A stretch of 64,000 nt of DNA from Mucilaginibacter_A sp965201005 (GCF_965201005.1 NZ_OZ241747.1:2046001-2110000); one strand, 5' to 3'; numbered from the stretch's first letter, positions 42,985 through 52,810 are shown. Numbers and translations are program-made. Notes: a model not told the origin generated them from the sequence alone.

Positions 42985-43893
42985 CTATTTGTTTAATAAA
43001 TGCAATCGCAGGTTGAGTTCAAAGTTGCCATTGGTATAATTGTTTATGGCGGCTGTTTCTGTGGTGTAAAATGCCAGGATAGAAAACGTGTTTTTATTTA
43101 ACCCGAAACCGAAAGTTGCACTTTTTGTAGAATGATAAATCCCCTGAAAAGACAACTGATTGTTGGCCAGCATCAGGTTTGCACCGACGTCCAAAATATT
43201 GGTATAACCTTTTACGCCACGAAACACAACTTTAGGTTCGAGCGAAATTGCATTAATTGTTTCTCCGAAATCAAACTTGTAACTCGCTGCCGTAAAATAG
43301 ATTGACCGATCTACGGTGTAATAATTATACTGGTTAAAAACGCTTCGTAAATTGGGCAAAGCAAACTGCAGGCTCAGGTTGTTGCTGGTGTAGGAAGTGC
43401 CAAAATCCCCGTCCAGGTAGCTTTGCCGTTCGTTATAACGGGCAATAGACAGATCGCCCGCATCGCCGGAAACCTGATCCAACGGTACGCGCTGGGTTAA
43501 AATCCCGGCCGAAACACCAAAGTTCAGTTTCTGGTTGTTTTGCCCTAACGGGATATGGTAAGCGTAAGTTGCCACCGCGCGGGTTGATTTGAGCAAGCCG
43601 GACTGATCGGCATAAACATTTACGCCAAACGCAGCTCGGCCAAGCAAATAATCTGCAGAAATGGCCTGTGTTGCCGGTGCACCGGGGATGCTGCTCCATT
43701 GTTTGCGCACGTTTAAGTTAATGTTCAGGCCTTCATCTATGCCGGCCATTGCCGGGTTAAACAGGTACTGGTTTTGAAAATACTGTGCAGCCAGCGGGTT
43801 TAACTGCGCTTTTACATCGGTTTGCAGCATTACAATCAACAGCAAAACAGCGATGGCAATGCTTCTTTTAGGGTATATTTTTTTGTGGTCCAT
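42985..43893 (-). CDS. PorP/SprF family type IX secretion protein
   Basis: 302 residues with a signal peptide (ending TDVKAQ). The family start AAQYFQNQYLFNPAMAGIDEG and VRKQWSSIPGAPATQAIS are clear, followed by a 12 to 14 strand outer-membrane barrel. In gliding Bacteroidota SprF helps secretion and surface attachment of proteins with type B C-terminal sorting domains; the two genes upstream in this operon encode exactly such proteins. A GA-form motif (43859) encodes part of the signal peptide (KRSIAIAV). Confidence 0.9.
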   Translation of the reverse strand: MDHKKIYPKRSIAIAVLLLIVMLQTDVKAQLNPLAAQYFQNQYLFNPAMAGIDEGLNINLNVRKQWSSIPGAPATQAISADYLLGRAAFGVNVYADQSGLLKSTRAVATYAYHIPLGQNNQKLNFGVSAGILTQRVPLDQVSGDAGDLSIARYNERQSYLDGDFGTSYTSNNLSLQFALPNLRSVFNQYNYYTVDRSIYFTAASYKFDFGETINAISLEPKVVFRGVKGYTNILDVGANLMLANNQLSFQGIYHSTKSATFGFGLNKNTFSILAFYTTETAAINNYTNGNFELNLRLHLLNK

Positions 43894-43914
43894 TTCTCGT
43901 TTTTCTTTTTTTGA

Positions 43915-44616
43915 TCAATCCCGGACGATGGTGATAAAACCTTTAAAAACCAGGTCTTCACCTTCCCCAAAATCAACCACGTAATAATAAGTTCCTTGTG
44001 CAAGCGGGCCATTGTTATAAGTTCCGCCCCAATCGTTGTTATAGTTTTTTGCACTGTAAACAACATTGCCCGATCTGTCCATCACCTTAACCGTGTTGTT
44101 GGGGTACTGCTCAATGTTTTTGATGATCCAGGTATCGTTGCGGCCATCACCGTTCGGCGTAATCATATTGTTGGCATCCAGGCGGTTATTGTAGGAGGCA
44201 AATCTGCCTGAGGTGGCTTTCCCTTTTAAAACAACAATTTTGCTGTCTGCACCTGTGCTGATGTTTACAACACTATCTGCATAATTGCCAATTCTGGTTG
44301 GTTTAAATTTGATATAAACGTTTTGTTTTGAAGCCAGTTCGGTGCTGTCAAAGCTGATTGTAGAATTGAAAACCACACTGTCCTTTGAAATAAAAAACGG
44401 CGGATTTGTACTTACCGTAACCGTGGCAGTTAAATGCATACCGCGGATGGTAAAAGTTTGCACGGCAGAACTGGTGCTGACTTTTTGTGCCGGAAATTCG
44501 ATAGTTGCGGCCGGAATGGTTTGGCCTGAAGCGTTTGCAGTAAAGTAGGTTGATGCAGCGGTCATAAAAATAATCAGGATGCTTCTTTTATGGCACAAAA
44601 ATTTGGTAAAATACAC
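43915..44616 (-). CDS. Type IX secreted protein with type B sorting domain
   Basis: 233 residues: signal sequence (RSILIIFMTAASTYFTANAS), an Ig-like repeat (about 35-135, FPAQKVSTSSAVQTFTI and VYIKFKPTRIGNY), and a C-terminal gliding-motility/type B sorting domain (MITPNGDGRNDTWIIKNIE, DWGGTYNNGPLAQGTYYYV). The same repeat and C-terminus occur in the neighbouring large protein, so this is probably a reduced duplicate. The start is GTG at 44616 with an alternative ATG 17 codons later. A motif copy (44579) encodes HKRSIL of the signal peptide. Confidence 0.8.
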   Translation of the reverse strand: MYFTKFLCHKRSILIIFMTAASTYFTANASGQTIPAATIEFPAQKVSTSSAVQTFTIRGMHLTATVTVSTNPPFFISKDSVVFNSTISFDSTELASKQNVYIKFKPTRIGNYADSVVNISTGADSKIVVLKGKATSGRFASYNNRLDANNMITPNGDGRNDTWIIKNIEQYPNNTVKVMDRSGNVVYSAKNYNNDWGGTYNNGPLAQGTYYYVVDFGEGEDLVFKGFITIVRD

Positions 44617-44643
44617 GGACGGGTTTTAGTATGGATAATAAAT

Positions 44644-47600
44644 CTAATCTCTGATAATGGTGATATAGCCTTTAAACAAACCTAAGCCTGCGCCAAAATC
44701 AATTATGTAGTAGTAGGTTCCTTCAGTTAGCGGACTGTTGTTGTAAGTGCCGTTCCAGTCGTTGGTATAACCATGTTTTTGGTAAACCAAGCGGCCTGCC
44801 TTGTCAAAAACCTTCACAATATTGTTTGGGTAATAATCAATGTTTTTAATCACCCAGGTATCGTTTTTGCCATCGCCATTTGGGGTGATAACATTATTGG
44901 CCACCAGCTGGTAATCATCTTTTACAGTAATAGTTATGGTTTGAGCACTGCTGCAGCCGGCCGCATTGGTGGCCGTAACTTTATAAGTTGTGTTTGTTTT
45001 TGGGCGAACGGTTAACGTGGCAGTATTTTGTCCGCTGACAACATCTGTAGCACCGGGCCAGGTATAACCCTGACCGCCGGTTGCCGTTAAATTAACCGTT
45101 GTGCCTTTAGATATTTCCATGCTTTGGTTACTGCTGATCAACACATCGGGCAAAGCATTAACCTGAATGGTAAGTGTTTGGGTAAATGTATCATTGCCGC
45201 CATACAGCGTGCCGCCATTATCTTTAACAGTAATTGTAATGGTTGCCAAACCAGTTGTATTGCTTCCGATATGGTAATTTATAGTACCCGTTCCGTTGCT
45301 GCCTGCCGTTATAGTAACACCATCAATCAAACCCGGATTAGAATTGCTGATGGAAAGGGTAGTGGTTTGCCCGCTTTCCGGCCCGGCAGTAATGCCACTT
45401 AACGTAATGGTTTGCAGACTGTTGGTATAGCAAACGTTTTGATTGGCTACCGCGTTTAAGGTTGGCGGCACATTGCCAAAAGCATAGCGCGTTAAAATGG
45501 GATAATGATCGGTTGTGGTATTGCTGTAATTGCTTACCAAACCGGCCACACTGTTCAGCACTTCGGCCGTGCCGTTTACATACAGCGTGTTCATGGTTTT
45601 GGATACAATTACGTTATCAATCACGCTGCTGTAGCTTACGGTAGATTTTTTTCCAGCGATGCTGAGCGGCAAGGTCAGCGGAAAATAGTTTGCCGGATCA
45701 TTGGTAAAAGAACTGTACGAAGTTGTTGGCGGGGTAATACCGGCCGTAACTGTTTGATTCAAATCATCATTAAAATCACCTAAAACCACAAAGTTTTTGC
45801 CCGGATAATTGGCATCTAAAACCGCTTTCAGGTCATCGGCACCGCTTTTTCTTCGGTTGTATGAAGTTAAAGTCGGGCTGGTATTGGCTTTGGCATGGAT
45901 CAGCACAAAGGTTACATGCTTGGTAACGCCGTTTAAAGTTACATCGGCATCCATTACGTAAGGAAACCTGCCGCTTGACCAGTAGTTGAAATCCGGACAA
46001 TTCTGCGCTTCCGTACAGCGTAAAAAATCAGAAATTTTTACGTTTTGAAACATCGCCGTTTTGTAAACAAAAGCCAGCTTTTGTGCCCCGCCATAATCCG
46101 GATCGTTGGCATTGTCTGCATAAGAACCAAAATCAGATACAACCATGCTGTAACCCGGCATGGCGTTAACAATGCGCTGCAAACGTGCAATGTCCACTAC
46201 TTCCAGCAGGCCAAAAATATCAGCTTTGATACTGCTTAGGATGGTTTTGATATTTGCTTCCTGCAGGTTTTTGTCTGTCGGGCCTAATCCGGCCTGCGTG
46301 CTGCCAAACCACTCGATGTTGTAATTAACCACTTCCAGCGTATTATCGGGGTTATAAGTATTGCCTGAAAGCGGTATGCTGATGCTTGCCACGCCGGGAG
46401 AAGCGATTCCGATGTTTCCCGTATAATTAACCAATGCTTGTGTCGGGCTAAAACGGACGGTTACCGGTTTTGTAGTGCCCGATGCTTCGTTTACCGTATA
46501 ATTTATGGTGGTGGCAAATGTAATTCCGTCTTTGGATAAAGTATAGGCCGGATTGTCGGCAGTAAGCGTAACATTGCCCGTTAAATTACTGAAAGAAGTG
46601 TTAAAGCTTTGGCTTGAAGCAGTATTTTGTGGTTGATAAGCAAAAGAAACACTTGTTGGATTGGTGAAAATTGCAGGCGGCGGCGCAATCGGAGAATTGT
46701 ACAGGCTGATGTCGTCCAAAGTCCAGCGTGCACCGTCTTCAGTAGTCGAATTATATACAAAAGCAACATAAACGCCCGCTTTTTTGTAAGCAGATAAATC
46801 GATGTTTCTCGTTTGCGTCCAAGTATCGCTGGCCTGGCTGGGGAAAGGTGCATCAATATCTGTCCAGGTGGCCAAAGCCGGGCTGCCATTTCCGCTGTAA
46901 TCCGTAGAAACCCGAAGCTTTAAAGTAGAGCCATTAAAAGCAGTACGGCTCCAGAAAGAAAACAGCGGATAATTAAAACCCGTCATGTTAAGCGCGGGCG
47001 AGATCAGCCAGTCTTCATTTGTATTGTTGCTGCCACCGGCATAACCGTTGATCTGCACACCGTATGGAAAAGCGTTTGAGCCGGTTGGCGCACTCGGGTC
47101 GCGGCCAAAAGTAGTACATGCCCAAACCTGTGCTCCAGCCACACTGTATTGTGTCCAGCCATCTGCAAGTGCAGCGGTGCCGGTACAGTTGTCAAAGTTA
47201 TAGAGCAGGTTGTTGGGGTCAACACCCGTGCCGCTCAGGTTAACGGTAGAAGTGGCAGAACCTACACTCGAATTGGTGATCGTTCCGCTAAAATTACCTG
47301 TAGCTGTTGGATTGAATTTTACATATACTGTTTTTGCGGCGGATAATTCTGCGGAAGTATAAGTTGCTGTTTCAGAAAAAGTTACATTGTCTTTTGATAT
47401 GGTAAAAGGGGCATTTGCCGTAATCGTGCTGTTGCCTGTCAGGTTACTTCCGCTCAACGTATAAGTTTGTGCCGCAGATGTTGTGTTGATGTTTTGCGCC
47501 GGGAAACTTATCGCCGTAGGATTGATGTTTAATGTTGGCGTTCCGATCGGTGTGTCCGTCCAGGTTAAGCTGAAATCATCAATTGCAGATGTTGGCCGGT

Positions 47601-48243
47601 TGCCGGAAAAATCGGTTGTTTTCAGGGTTACAATCCTGATCCAAACGTTTTGATTCTGATTGTCCAGCGCACTGTTAAAATTTACGGTAACTGTGTTGTT
47701 GCTGAAATTGCCTCCGCCGGTAGTCAGTGTTCCGGTAGTTGTCCCTGCTGAAAATGTAGTTGGATTTGTGCCAAAACCATATTCAACCGCCCAGGTGGCC
47801 ACACGGGGAGAGGCTGCATCCAAAGATTGCAGTTTAAAACTCAGCTTAAAACCTGTGCGCCCCGTGGTGTTTAAAATTTGGGCTACAAACGCACCTCCCG
47901 GATCGCCCAGAGTACCGGTTTGCCGCAAACCTAAAGCCCGGTTTGTAGCATTGCTTTGATTAACGGTCGAGGCCGTGCTGCCCAAACCATCCGCAGAAGC
48001 TAAGTTTTTAAAAGCACCGCTCGTGTTGCTCCAGTTTGTGGCGGCGGTAGTTAATGTTGCCGGTGTGCCGAGTGAAGAAGCCGTTGCACCGAACCTAACC
48101 GTGAAACCTTCAGGCAAACCGCTGGCAAGCCCGTCAAAATTTTGAAAATAAGAACCTGAAGTACCGAGTACAATCTGTGCAGATAACGACCGACAGGTTA
48201 AAATCAGCAAAAAGAACACTAAAGCTGGTAAATTTTTTTTCAT
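44644..48243 (-). CDS. Large type IX secreted nuclease-like protein
   Basis: 1199 residues. Signal peptide (1-22), N-terminal beta domain (25-230), Ig-like repeat (235-340), choice-of-anchor J-type carbohydrate-binding-like domain (about 350-525), second Ig-like repeat (530-630), endonuclease/exonuclease/phosphatase domain (about 635-930), cadherin-like and PKD-like segments, and type B sorting domain (about 1115-1199). EEP motifs: VVNYNIEWFG, LLEVVD (Glu), GRFPY, VLIHAKAN, VLGDFNDD and the final TTDHYPI. These fit an extracellular Mg-dependent DNase or phosphodiesterase exported through type IX secretion and kept on or shed from the surface. First gene of an operon with 43915 and PorP. Confidence 0.87.
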   Translation of the reverse strand: MKKNLPALVFFLLILTCRSLSAQIVLGTSGSYFQNFDGLASGLPEGFTVRFGATASSLGTPATLTTAATNWSNTSGAFKNLASADGLGSTASTVNQSNATNRALGLRQTGTLGDPGGAFVAQILNTTGRTGFKLSFKLQSLDAASPRVATWAVEYGFGTNPTTFSAGTTTGTLTTGGGNFSNNTVTVNFNSALDNQNQNVWIRIVTLKTTDFSGNRPTSAIDDFSLTWTDTPIGTPTLNINPTAISFPAQNINTTSAAQTYTLSGSNLTGNSTITANAPFTISKDNVTFSETATYTSAELSAAKTVYVKFNPTATGNFSGTITNSSVGSATSTVNLSGTGVDPNNLLYNFDNCTGTAALADGWTQYSVAGAQVWACTTFGRDPSAPTGSNAFPYGVQINGYAGGSNNTNEDWLISPALNMTGFNYPLFSFWSRTAFNGSTLKLRVSTDYSGNGSPALATWTDIDAPFPSQASDTWTQTRNIDLSAYKKAGVYVAFVYNSTTEDGARWTLDDISLYNSPIAPPPAIFTNPTSVSFAYQPQNTASSQSFNTSFSNLTGNVTLTADNPAYTLSKDGITFATTINYTVNEASGTTKPVTVRFSPTQALVNYTGNIGIASPGVASISIPLSGNTYNPDNTLEVVNYNIEWFGSTQAGLGPTDKNLQEANIKTILSSIKADIFGLLEVVDIARLQRIVNAMPGYSMVVSDFGSYADNANDPDYGGAQKLAFVYKTAMFQNVKISDFLRCTEAQNCPDFNYWSSGRFPYVMDADVTLNGVTKHVTFVLIHAKANTSPTLTSYNRRKSGADDLKAVLDANYPGKNFVVLGDFNDDLNQTVTAGITPPTTSYSSFTNDPANYFPLTLPLSIAGKKSTVSYSSVIDNVIVSKTMNTLYVNGTAEVLNSVAGLVSNYSNTTTDHYPILTRYAFGNVPPTLNAVANQNVCYTNSLQTITLSGITAGPESGQTTTLSISNSNPGLIDGVTITAGSNGTGTINYHIGSNTTGLATITITVKDNGGTLYGGNDTFTQTLTIQVNALPDVLISSNQSMEISKGTTVNLTATGGQGYTWPGATDVVSGQNTATLTVRPKTNTTYKVTATNAAGCSSAQTITITVKDDYQLVANNVITPNGDGKNDTWVIKNIDYYPNNIVKVFDKAGRLVYQKHGYTNDWNGTYNNSPLTEGTYYYIIDFGAGLGLFKGYITIIRD

Positions 48244-48378
48244 AAAAGCAACTTATCTTTCAATATGTTAATTTTTTTGCTAAAAATAACATTGCCAAAT
48301 GAAAATTCGGGTAATAAAAAGTTAAGAAATTAAATTTTTTGAAAAAAACGGCAGATCAGGCGGCATATAATCCGGGCA

Positions 48379-48392
48379 ATGCTTCTTTTATA
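48379..48392 (-). repeat. Dispersed motif (GA form)
   Basis: ATGCTTCTTTTATA followed by GACCTAAATTC, 10 bases past the stop (48402) of the minus-strand metallopeptidase gene. After it there is no motif for almost 4 kb leftwards, the largest gap in the window. Confidence 0.8.
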
Positions 48393-48401
48393 GACCTAAA
48401 T

Positions 48402-49214
48402 TCAGTTTTGATTTTTATAAAAGCTGATGTATCTGCTCTGAAAAAACTGGAAACTGTTGAAATCGCGGCTTAAAGTTGTGATGGGAGCCTGGCCTATTTT
48501 TAATCCGTCGGTGATATTTTTAATTAGATTCAGGTTGGTTTTGACCAAAAAATAAATAATGCTGTAAGCAATCGTGTACTGGTCGGAATAAGTGGTTTTA
48601 TCACCGGCCCATTTGGTTTTGTTGTTTAAAAATGTGGGCAGGTGCAAGGTGCCTTTTTCGGCCATTTCTTTAATACGTTCAATCCGGCCCGTTACCGGCG
48701 TATAAAATATCTCGTTTTTATCTACAATCAATGATCCTAAATAAGTGGCCAAACCTTCATCAAACCATTGCGGTGGATCGGTTATATTTTGATGAAGGAT
48801 GGCGTGGCTAAGTTCGTGCAGCAAAGCACTGTTAACGTGCTCTGTTTTCAGCACATATACATCATGCGTCCCGGCTAAAAAGTAACCGTCTGCACCAGCG
48901 TTTATGGCGTTTGTACCGTCAGGTGTTTGCAAAAAATCTTTTTTTCGGCCATAAACCCGTACGTTGATGGTCAGGCTGTCGTTTTTTTGGGTTTCAAAAA
49001 CAGCATTGTAAAAAGCCACTTCGTAACGGGCTATTTTTTTGATCGATGCGGTATCATCTTTACTTAAACTGCAACGTATTTTTTCGATTTTAAGGATTTG
49101 TGCCGAAGATTTTTCTCCGCAGAAAAAAAACGCGGACAAACAAAAGAAAATGAAAAACGGTTTAGGTAGCCAACAAACTTTTGTACCGTAAAAAAATTTG
49201 TTGACTGCTGGCAT
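48402..49214 (-). CDS. Secreted gluzincin-like metallopeptidase
   Basis: 270 residues. N-terminal hydrophobic segment (about 18-36, FFIFFCLSAFFFCG) ends SSAQ and is probably a signal peptide. LLHELSHAILHQ carries HExxH and WFDEGLATYLGSL supplies the third ligand Glu 20-odd residues later, the layout of peptidase MA-like and DUF4157/M48-type gluzincins. It likely cleaves proteins in the periplasm or outside. The start ATG overlaps an ATAC motif variant (49213-49226). The neighbour is a histidine kinase transcribed the same way. Confidence 0.78.
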   Translation of the reverse strand: MPAVNKFFYGTKVCWLPKPFFIFFCLSAFFFCGEKSSAQILKIEKIRCSLSKDDTASIKKIARYEVAFYNAVFETQKNDSLTINVRVYGRKKDFLQTPDGTNAINAGADGYFLAGTHDVYVLKTEHVNSALLHELSHAILHQNITDPPQWFDEGLATYLGSLIVDKNEIFYTPVTGRIERIKEMAEKGTLHLPTFLNNKTKWAGDKTTYSDQYTIAYSIIYFLVKTNLNLIKNITDGLKIGQAPITTLSRDFNSFQFFQSRYISFYKNQN

Positions 49215-49286
49215 ACTGTTTTTACCGGTAAATTTTACGTCGGCAAATGTATCAACCCAAAAACGTTTAACAAACCTTAATGGGTT

Positions 49287-51005
49287 TTATTGCAGGTTCA
49301 GAGCGGGTACTAAAGCGTATTTTAAAATCTGATCAAGCAAAACCGGTGCCTGAAAAGGTTTCATGATGCAATCTTTAAAACCAATGGCCTGTAGTTGGGC
49401 AAGCGTTTCCGCATCCACCATGGTTGCTGTAAAAGCCAGGACCGGCAGGTGTTGCCAGCGCTTTTTTATCAGTTCGATTGTTGCATAACCGTCCATCACC
49501 GGCATTTCCAAATCCATCAAAACGATATGGAACGAGGCCGGGTTTTCTGTTAAACAGGCAATGGCTTCTTCACCGTTAAAAGCACTTACCGTTTTTGCCT
49601 CAAAACTGTCGAGCATCTTTCTGGCAATCAGCATGTTGATGTGATTATCTTCTACCAATAAAATTTTGGTACCACTTAAAGTTGCCGGGTTTATGTCGAT
49701 TGCTTTTTTGGGAAGAACCTGATGAACTGGCAGGCTGAAACTGATGTTGAAACTAAACGTGCTGCCAACACCTTTTTCGCTTTTGAGTTGCATTTTACTG
49801 TCCATCAGGTGCAATATTTGGTTGCAGATGGTCAAGCCAAGACCGGAACCGGTGATTTTCCGGGTTTTGCGGTCGTAAACCTGACCGAACGTATCAAACA
49901 CGCGCTGCTGATCTTCTTTTGCAATGCCATTTCCGGTATCTTCAACACCAATTTTCACCTCAACGCTATTGCTGTTTTTACCGATGATTTTTGCGGCCAG
50001 TTTAACATAACCCGTGTTGGTAAATTTGCCTGCGTTGGACAGCAAGTTGTTCAGGATCTGGATAATCCGGACATCATCGATCATCAAAACCTGATCCAGT
50101 TCCGGGTCGATATCCAACAGCAGTCGCAGGTTTTTTTCTTCAAACAGATTGATAAAAGGCATCACTGATTTATCCAGCAGTTGTTTCAGGTTAACTTCTA
50201 CCGGATGGATTTCCAATTTGCCGGCTTCGATTTTATTAAAATCCAAAATATCGTTTACCTGAAAAAGCATCTGATCAGAACAATATTTCAGGATGTTGAA
50301 ATATTCCTGCTGGCCGGGCAAACCATCAGTTTTTTTAAGCAGGTTAACTGCCCCGATAATACCGTTTAAAGGCGTGCGCAATTCGTGGCCCATTGTTGAT
50401 AGAAACTGGGTGCGGGCATCTATGGTATTGTTTTTTTGATCAATCAGCTGCTGCAGGTATTTTCGCTCTAAAGAAATATTGATGTAGGCAAAACACATGG
50501 TGGCCGCAACGGAAGAAACAGCATTTATAAAAAATAAACGCGATCTGTTCAGTTCAGAAATGTACGTCCAGGGCTGATGGAAAACACCAATCAAAATGCA
50601 AACAACAAAGCAAACAGCACTTATTACAAAATACATTAACACCCTGTTTACAAATGTTTTATGGTTACCTAAAACTATTGGGATAGAGATTATGGCCGGA
50701 AAAAAATATAAATACTGCCCTGTGCCATACCCTTCATTGGCAGCAAAAACAATAAGCGACAAGCCTACATAAGCAACGAGCGGCAGTTTAAAATTTCGGG
50801 AAAAAATTTTGGTGCGTAGGTAAAACAACAACGCCAGGCCGCAGCAAAAAGCAAATACCAGCAGCCCGTTTTGGTACAAACCCAGCAAAGCGTAAACTGT
50901 AGCCAAAAAAAAACCAATCCCGACAGTTGTTAAAGCAATTAAATCAATACGCTTGCTTATCTCGCTAACGTTGTGCAGAAGATAATCCGGGTTATTGCCT
51001 TTCAT
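49287..51005 (-). CDS. Hybrid sensor histidine kinase/response regulator
   Basis: 572 residues. Six membrane helices in the first 190 residues with no periplasmic sensor domain; HisKA with phospho-His in FLSTMGHELRTPLNG; HATPase with NNLLSNAGKFTNTG, DTGNGIAKED and GSGLGLTI; C-terminal receiver (KILLVEDNHINMLIARKML, MDLEMPVMDG with the acceptor Asp, FTATM, MKPFQ). All catalytic parts are present. No Hpt or DNA-binding regulator is adjacent. A motif variant (49969) encodes GKNSNSV between HisKA and HATPase. Confidence 0.9.
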   Translation of the reverse strand: MKGNNPDYLLHNVSEISKRIDLIALTTVGIGFFLATVYALLGLYQNGLLVFAFCCGLALLFYLRTKIFSRNFKLPLVAYVGLSLIVFAANEGYGTGQYLYFFPAIISIPIVLGNHKTFVNRVLMYFVISAVCFVVCILIGVFHQPWTYISELNRSRLFFINAVSSVAATMCFAYINISLERKYLQQLIDQKNNTIDARTQFLSTMGHELRTPLNGIIGAVNLLKKTDGLPGQQEYFNILKYCSDQMLFQVNDILDFNKIEAGKLEIHPVEVNLKQLLDKSVMPFINLFEEKNLRLLLDIDPELDQVLMIDDVRIIQILNNLLSNAGKFTNTGYVKLAAKIIGKNSNSVEVKIGVEDTGNGIAKEDQQRVFDTFGQVYDRKTRKITGSGLGLTICNQILHLMDSKMQLKSEKGVGSTFSFNISFSLPVHQVLPKKAIDINPATLSGTKILLVEDNHINMLIARKMLDSFEAKTVSAFNGEEAIACLTENPASFHIVLMDLEMPVMDGYATIELIKKRWQHLPVLAFTATMVDAETLAQLQAIGFKDCIMKPFQAPVLLDQILKYALVPALNLQ

Positions 51006-51458
51006 TGCGGTTTTGTACGGTAATTTCTGTATAAAAGTTGCTTTTCAGTACAAAAGGAAGCATAAATAATCCGTTGATTTTGACTGCTGTCCAACAAAAA
51101 TAGCAAGCTTTGCATCAGCAGTTTCAAACCTGATCAATTTATAAACATTTGGCTTTTTAAGAGTGAAGTTATTGATCGATCATTATCCAGAAGCATCGGT
51201 ATCTGCTACTGGTTTGCAATGCTTCTTTTATGCCATTAATTTTTGATTTTTGATTTTTGTGGTTGAAAAAGATATTAAATTCCACCAAATTTTGGGTGGT
51301 AAAAGAAGCATACAGAAACTTTGGACCAAAATCAAGCAATACTTATAATCCGATATATTATTTTGATCTGCTCAAAATAACGTAGGGCCACACTTTTTCT
51401 CGGCAGGAAACAAAACCGGAGCGGGCGGGTTTATCGGGCTGAACCAACAACTATTATC
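51006..51458. repeat. Intergenic region with an outward motif pair
   Basis: Reverse GA form at 51219-51232 and forward GA form at 51298-51311, 65 bases apart, plus decayed relatives near 51050 (ACAAAAGGAAGCAT) and 51187 (CCAGAAGCAT). No gene recognised. The last 120 bases hold the leader of the DUF6496 gene. Confidence 0.7.
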
Positions 51459-51653
51459 ATGGCAAAATATTCTAAAGAAAGTCAGGAAGATGTGAAAGAT
51501 GCTTTGCACGAGATGAAAAAAGGCGAACTGAAAATCGGCAAAAGCAATAAAAAAGTAACCAACCCAAAACAGGCCATCGCAATCGGCCTTTCTGAAGCCC
51601 GTAAAGAAGGCGAAAAAGTGCCGGAACCTAAAAAATCAGCCAAGAAAAAGTAA
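51459..51653 (+). CDS. DUF6496 family small basic protein
   Basis: 64 residues: MAKYSKESQEDVKDALHEMKKGEL, GKSNKKVTNPKQAIAIGLSEARKEG, and a Lys-rich tail. This matches DUF6496, short basic proteins widespread in Bacteroidota and Proteobacteria and possibly nucleoid- or RNA-associated; function unknown. A motif (51663-51676) follows the stop by 9 bases. Confidence 0.85.
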   Translation: MAKYSKESQEDVKDALHEMKKGELKIGKSNKKVTNPKQAIAIGLSEARKEGEKVPEPKKSAKKK

Positions 51654-51693
51654 TTTTATACCGATAAAAACAGCATTGATCATTTTAAAACTA

Positions 51694-52671
51694 ATGCAAA
51701 AAATAAACTGGGGCATAATTGGCTGCGGCAACGTGACGGAGAAAAAAAGCGGACCGGCGTTTAATAAAGTGCCCGATTCCGGATTAGTTGCCGTAATGCG
51801 CCGTGATGCCGCCAAAGCCGAAGATTATGCGCGCCGCCACCAGGTGCCAAAATGGTACAGCAATGCCGATGAACTGATAAATGACCCCGAAGTAAATGCC
51901 ATTTACATTGCCACGCCGCCACTGCAGCACGAAGATTATGCTATCCGCGCAATGGCTGCCGGAAAGCCGGTTTATGTAGAAAAGCCGGTTTCGGTTTCTG
52001 CGGATGCGGCAAAACGAATGTTGCAGGCTGCCGAAAAATACCGGCAAAAAATTGCTGTTGCGCATTACCGCAGGCAGCAGCCGGTTTTTTTAAAGCTGAA
52101 GGAATTGCTGGCCAACAAAGCGATCGGTGAGGTGCGTTTTGCAGATTTGAAAATGCTGCAGCCACACAAATCAAAAATAGTTGCGCCCTCAGAAGAAAAC
52201 TGGCGCGTAAACCCGGCCATTTCCGGCGGCGGTTTATTCCATGACCTGGCACCGCACCAGCTTGATTTGATGCTTTACTTTTTTGGGGCGGTAAAAGAAG
52301 CATGTGGTTTCGGGCTGAACCAGGGCGGGTTTTATCCGGCAGACGATCTGGTCAGCGGCAACATTTTGTTTAAAAACGGCGTTGCCTTTAACGGTACGTG
52401 GTGCTTCAGCGTTGCTGATGGCAGGCAAAAAGATATTTGTACCCTGATCGGCTCCGAAGGCGAAATCAGTTTTCCGGTGTTCGGGATGGAAATCACCCTG
52501 AACAAAAACGGAAAGGAAGAAAAACTGACTTTTGAGCCATTGCAGCACGTGCAGCAACCCATGATTGCGCAAGTAGTTCAGTATTTTCTGGGGCGAAGGG
52601 ACAACCCAAGTACCATCCAAAACGCCATTGAGTCAATGGAAATTATGGACCGCTTTACGGCAAAAAAATGA
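51694..52671 (+). CDS. Gfo/Idh/MocA family oxidoreductase
   Basis: 325 residues, cytoplasmic: NAD(P) motif IGCGNVTEKKSGPAF, Rossmann fold, EKPVSVS (catalytic Lys) at about 95, and the C-terminal domain with ISGGGLFHDLAPHQLDLM (His). Substrate unknown. Unlike the exported relative at 10616 it has no leader. ATG at 51694 is chosen; an in-frame TTG at 51676 lies at the end of a motif. It contains a motif copy (52290) encoding AVKEACGF. Confidence 0.88.
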   Translation: MQKINWGIIGCGNVTEKKSGPAFNKVPDSGLVAVMRRDAAKAEDYARRHQVPKWYSNADELINDPEVNAIYIATPPLQHEDYAIRAMAAGKPVYVEKPVSVSADAAKRMLQAAEKYRQKIAVAHYRRQQPVFLKLKELLANKAIGEVRFADLKMLQPHKSKIVAPSEENWRVNPAISGGGLFHDLAPHQLDLMLYFFGAVKEACGFGLNQGGFYPADDLVSGNILFKNGVAFNGTWCFSVADGRQKDICTLIGSEGEISFPVFGMEITLNKNGKEEKLTFEPLQHVQQPMIAQVVQYFLGRRDNPSTIQNAIESMEIMDRFTAKK

Positions 52672-52715
52672 GTTTATAACTTTAGCGGCAATTCGATATC
52701 GTTTGTAAAAAACCG

Positions 52716-52810
52716 ATGCTTCTTTTAGCACTAAAAATTTGGTGTTCGTATTTTTTAATCTGAAAAAATCAAATTATGCTTCCCAGTTTTTTAGGTGATA
52801 AAAGAAGCAT
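52716..52810. repeat. Outward-facing pair of dispersed motifs
   Basis: Reverse GA form at 52716-52729 (then ACTAAAAATTTGG) and forward GA form at 52797-52810 (TTTTTTAGG before), 67 bases apart between convergent genes, next to a separate conventional terminator. Confidence 0.88.

Noticed and set aside
49001..49006. TTCAAAAACAGCAT in the metallopeptidase gene
   Set aside because: The required T before AAAAACAGCAT is replaced by C and no extension is visible; left out of the count.
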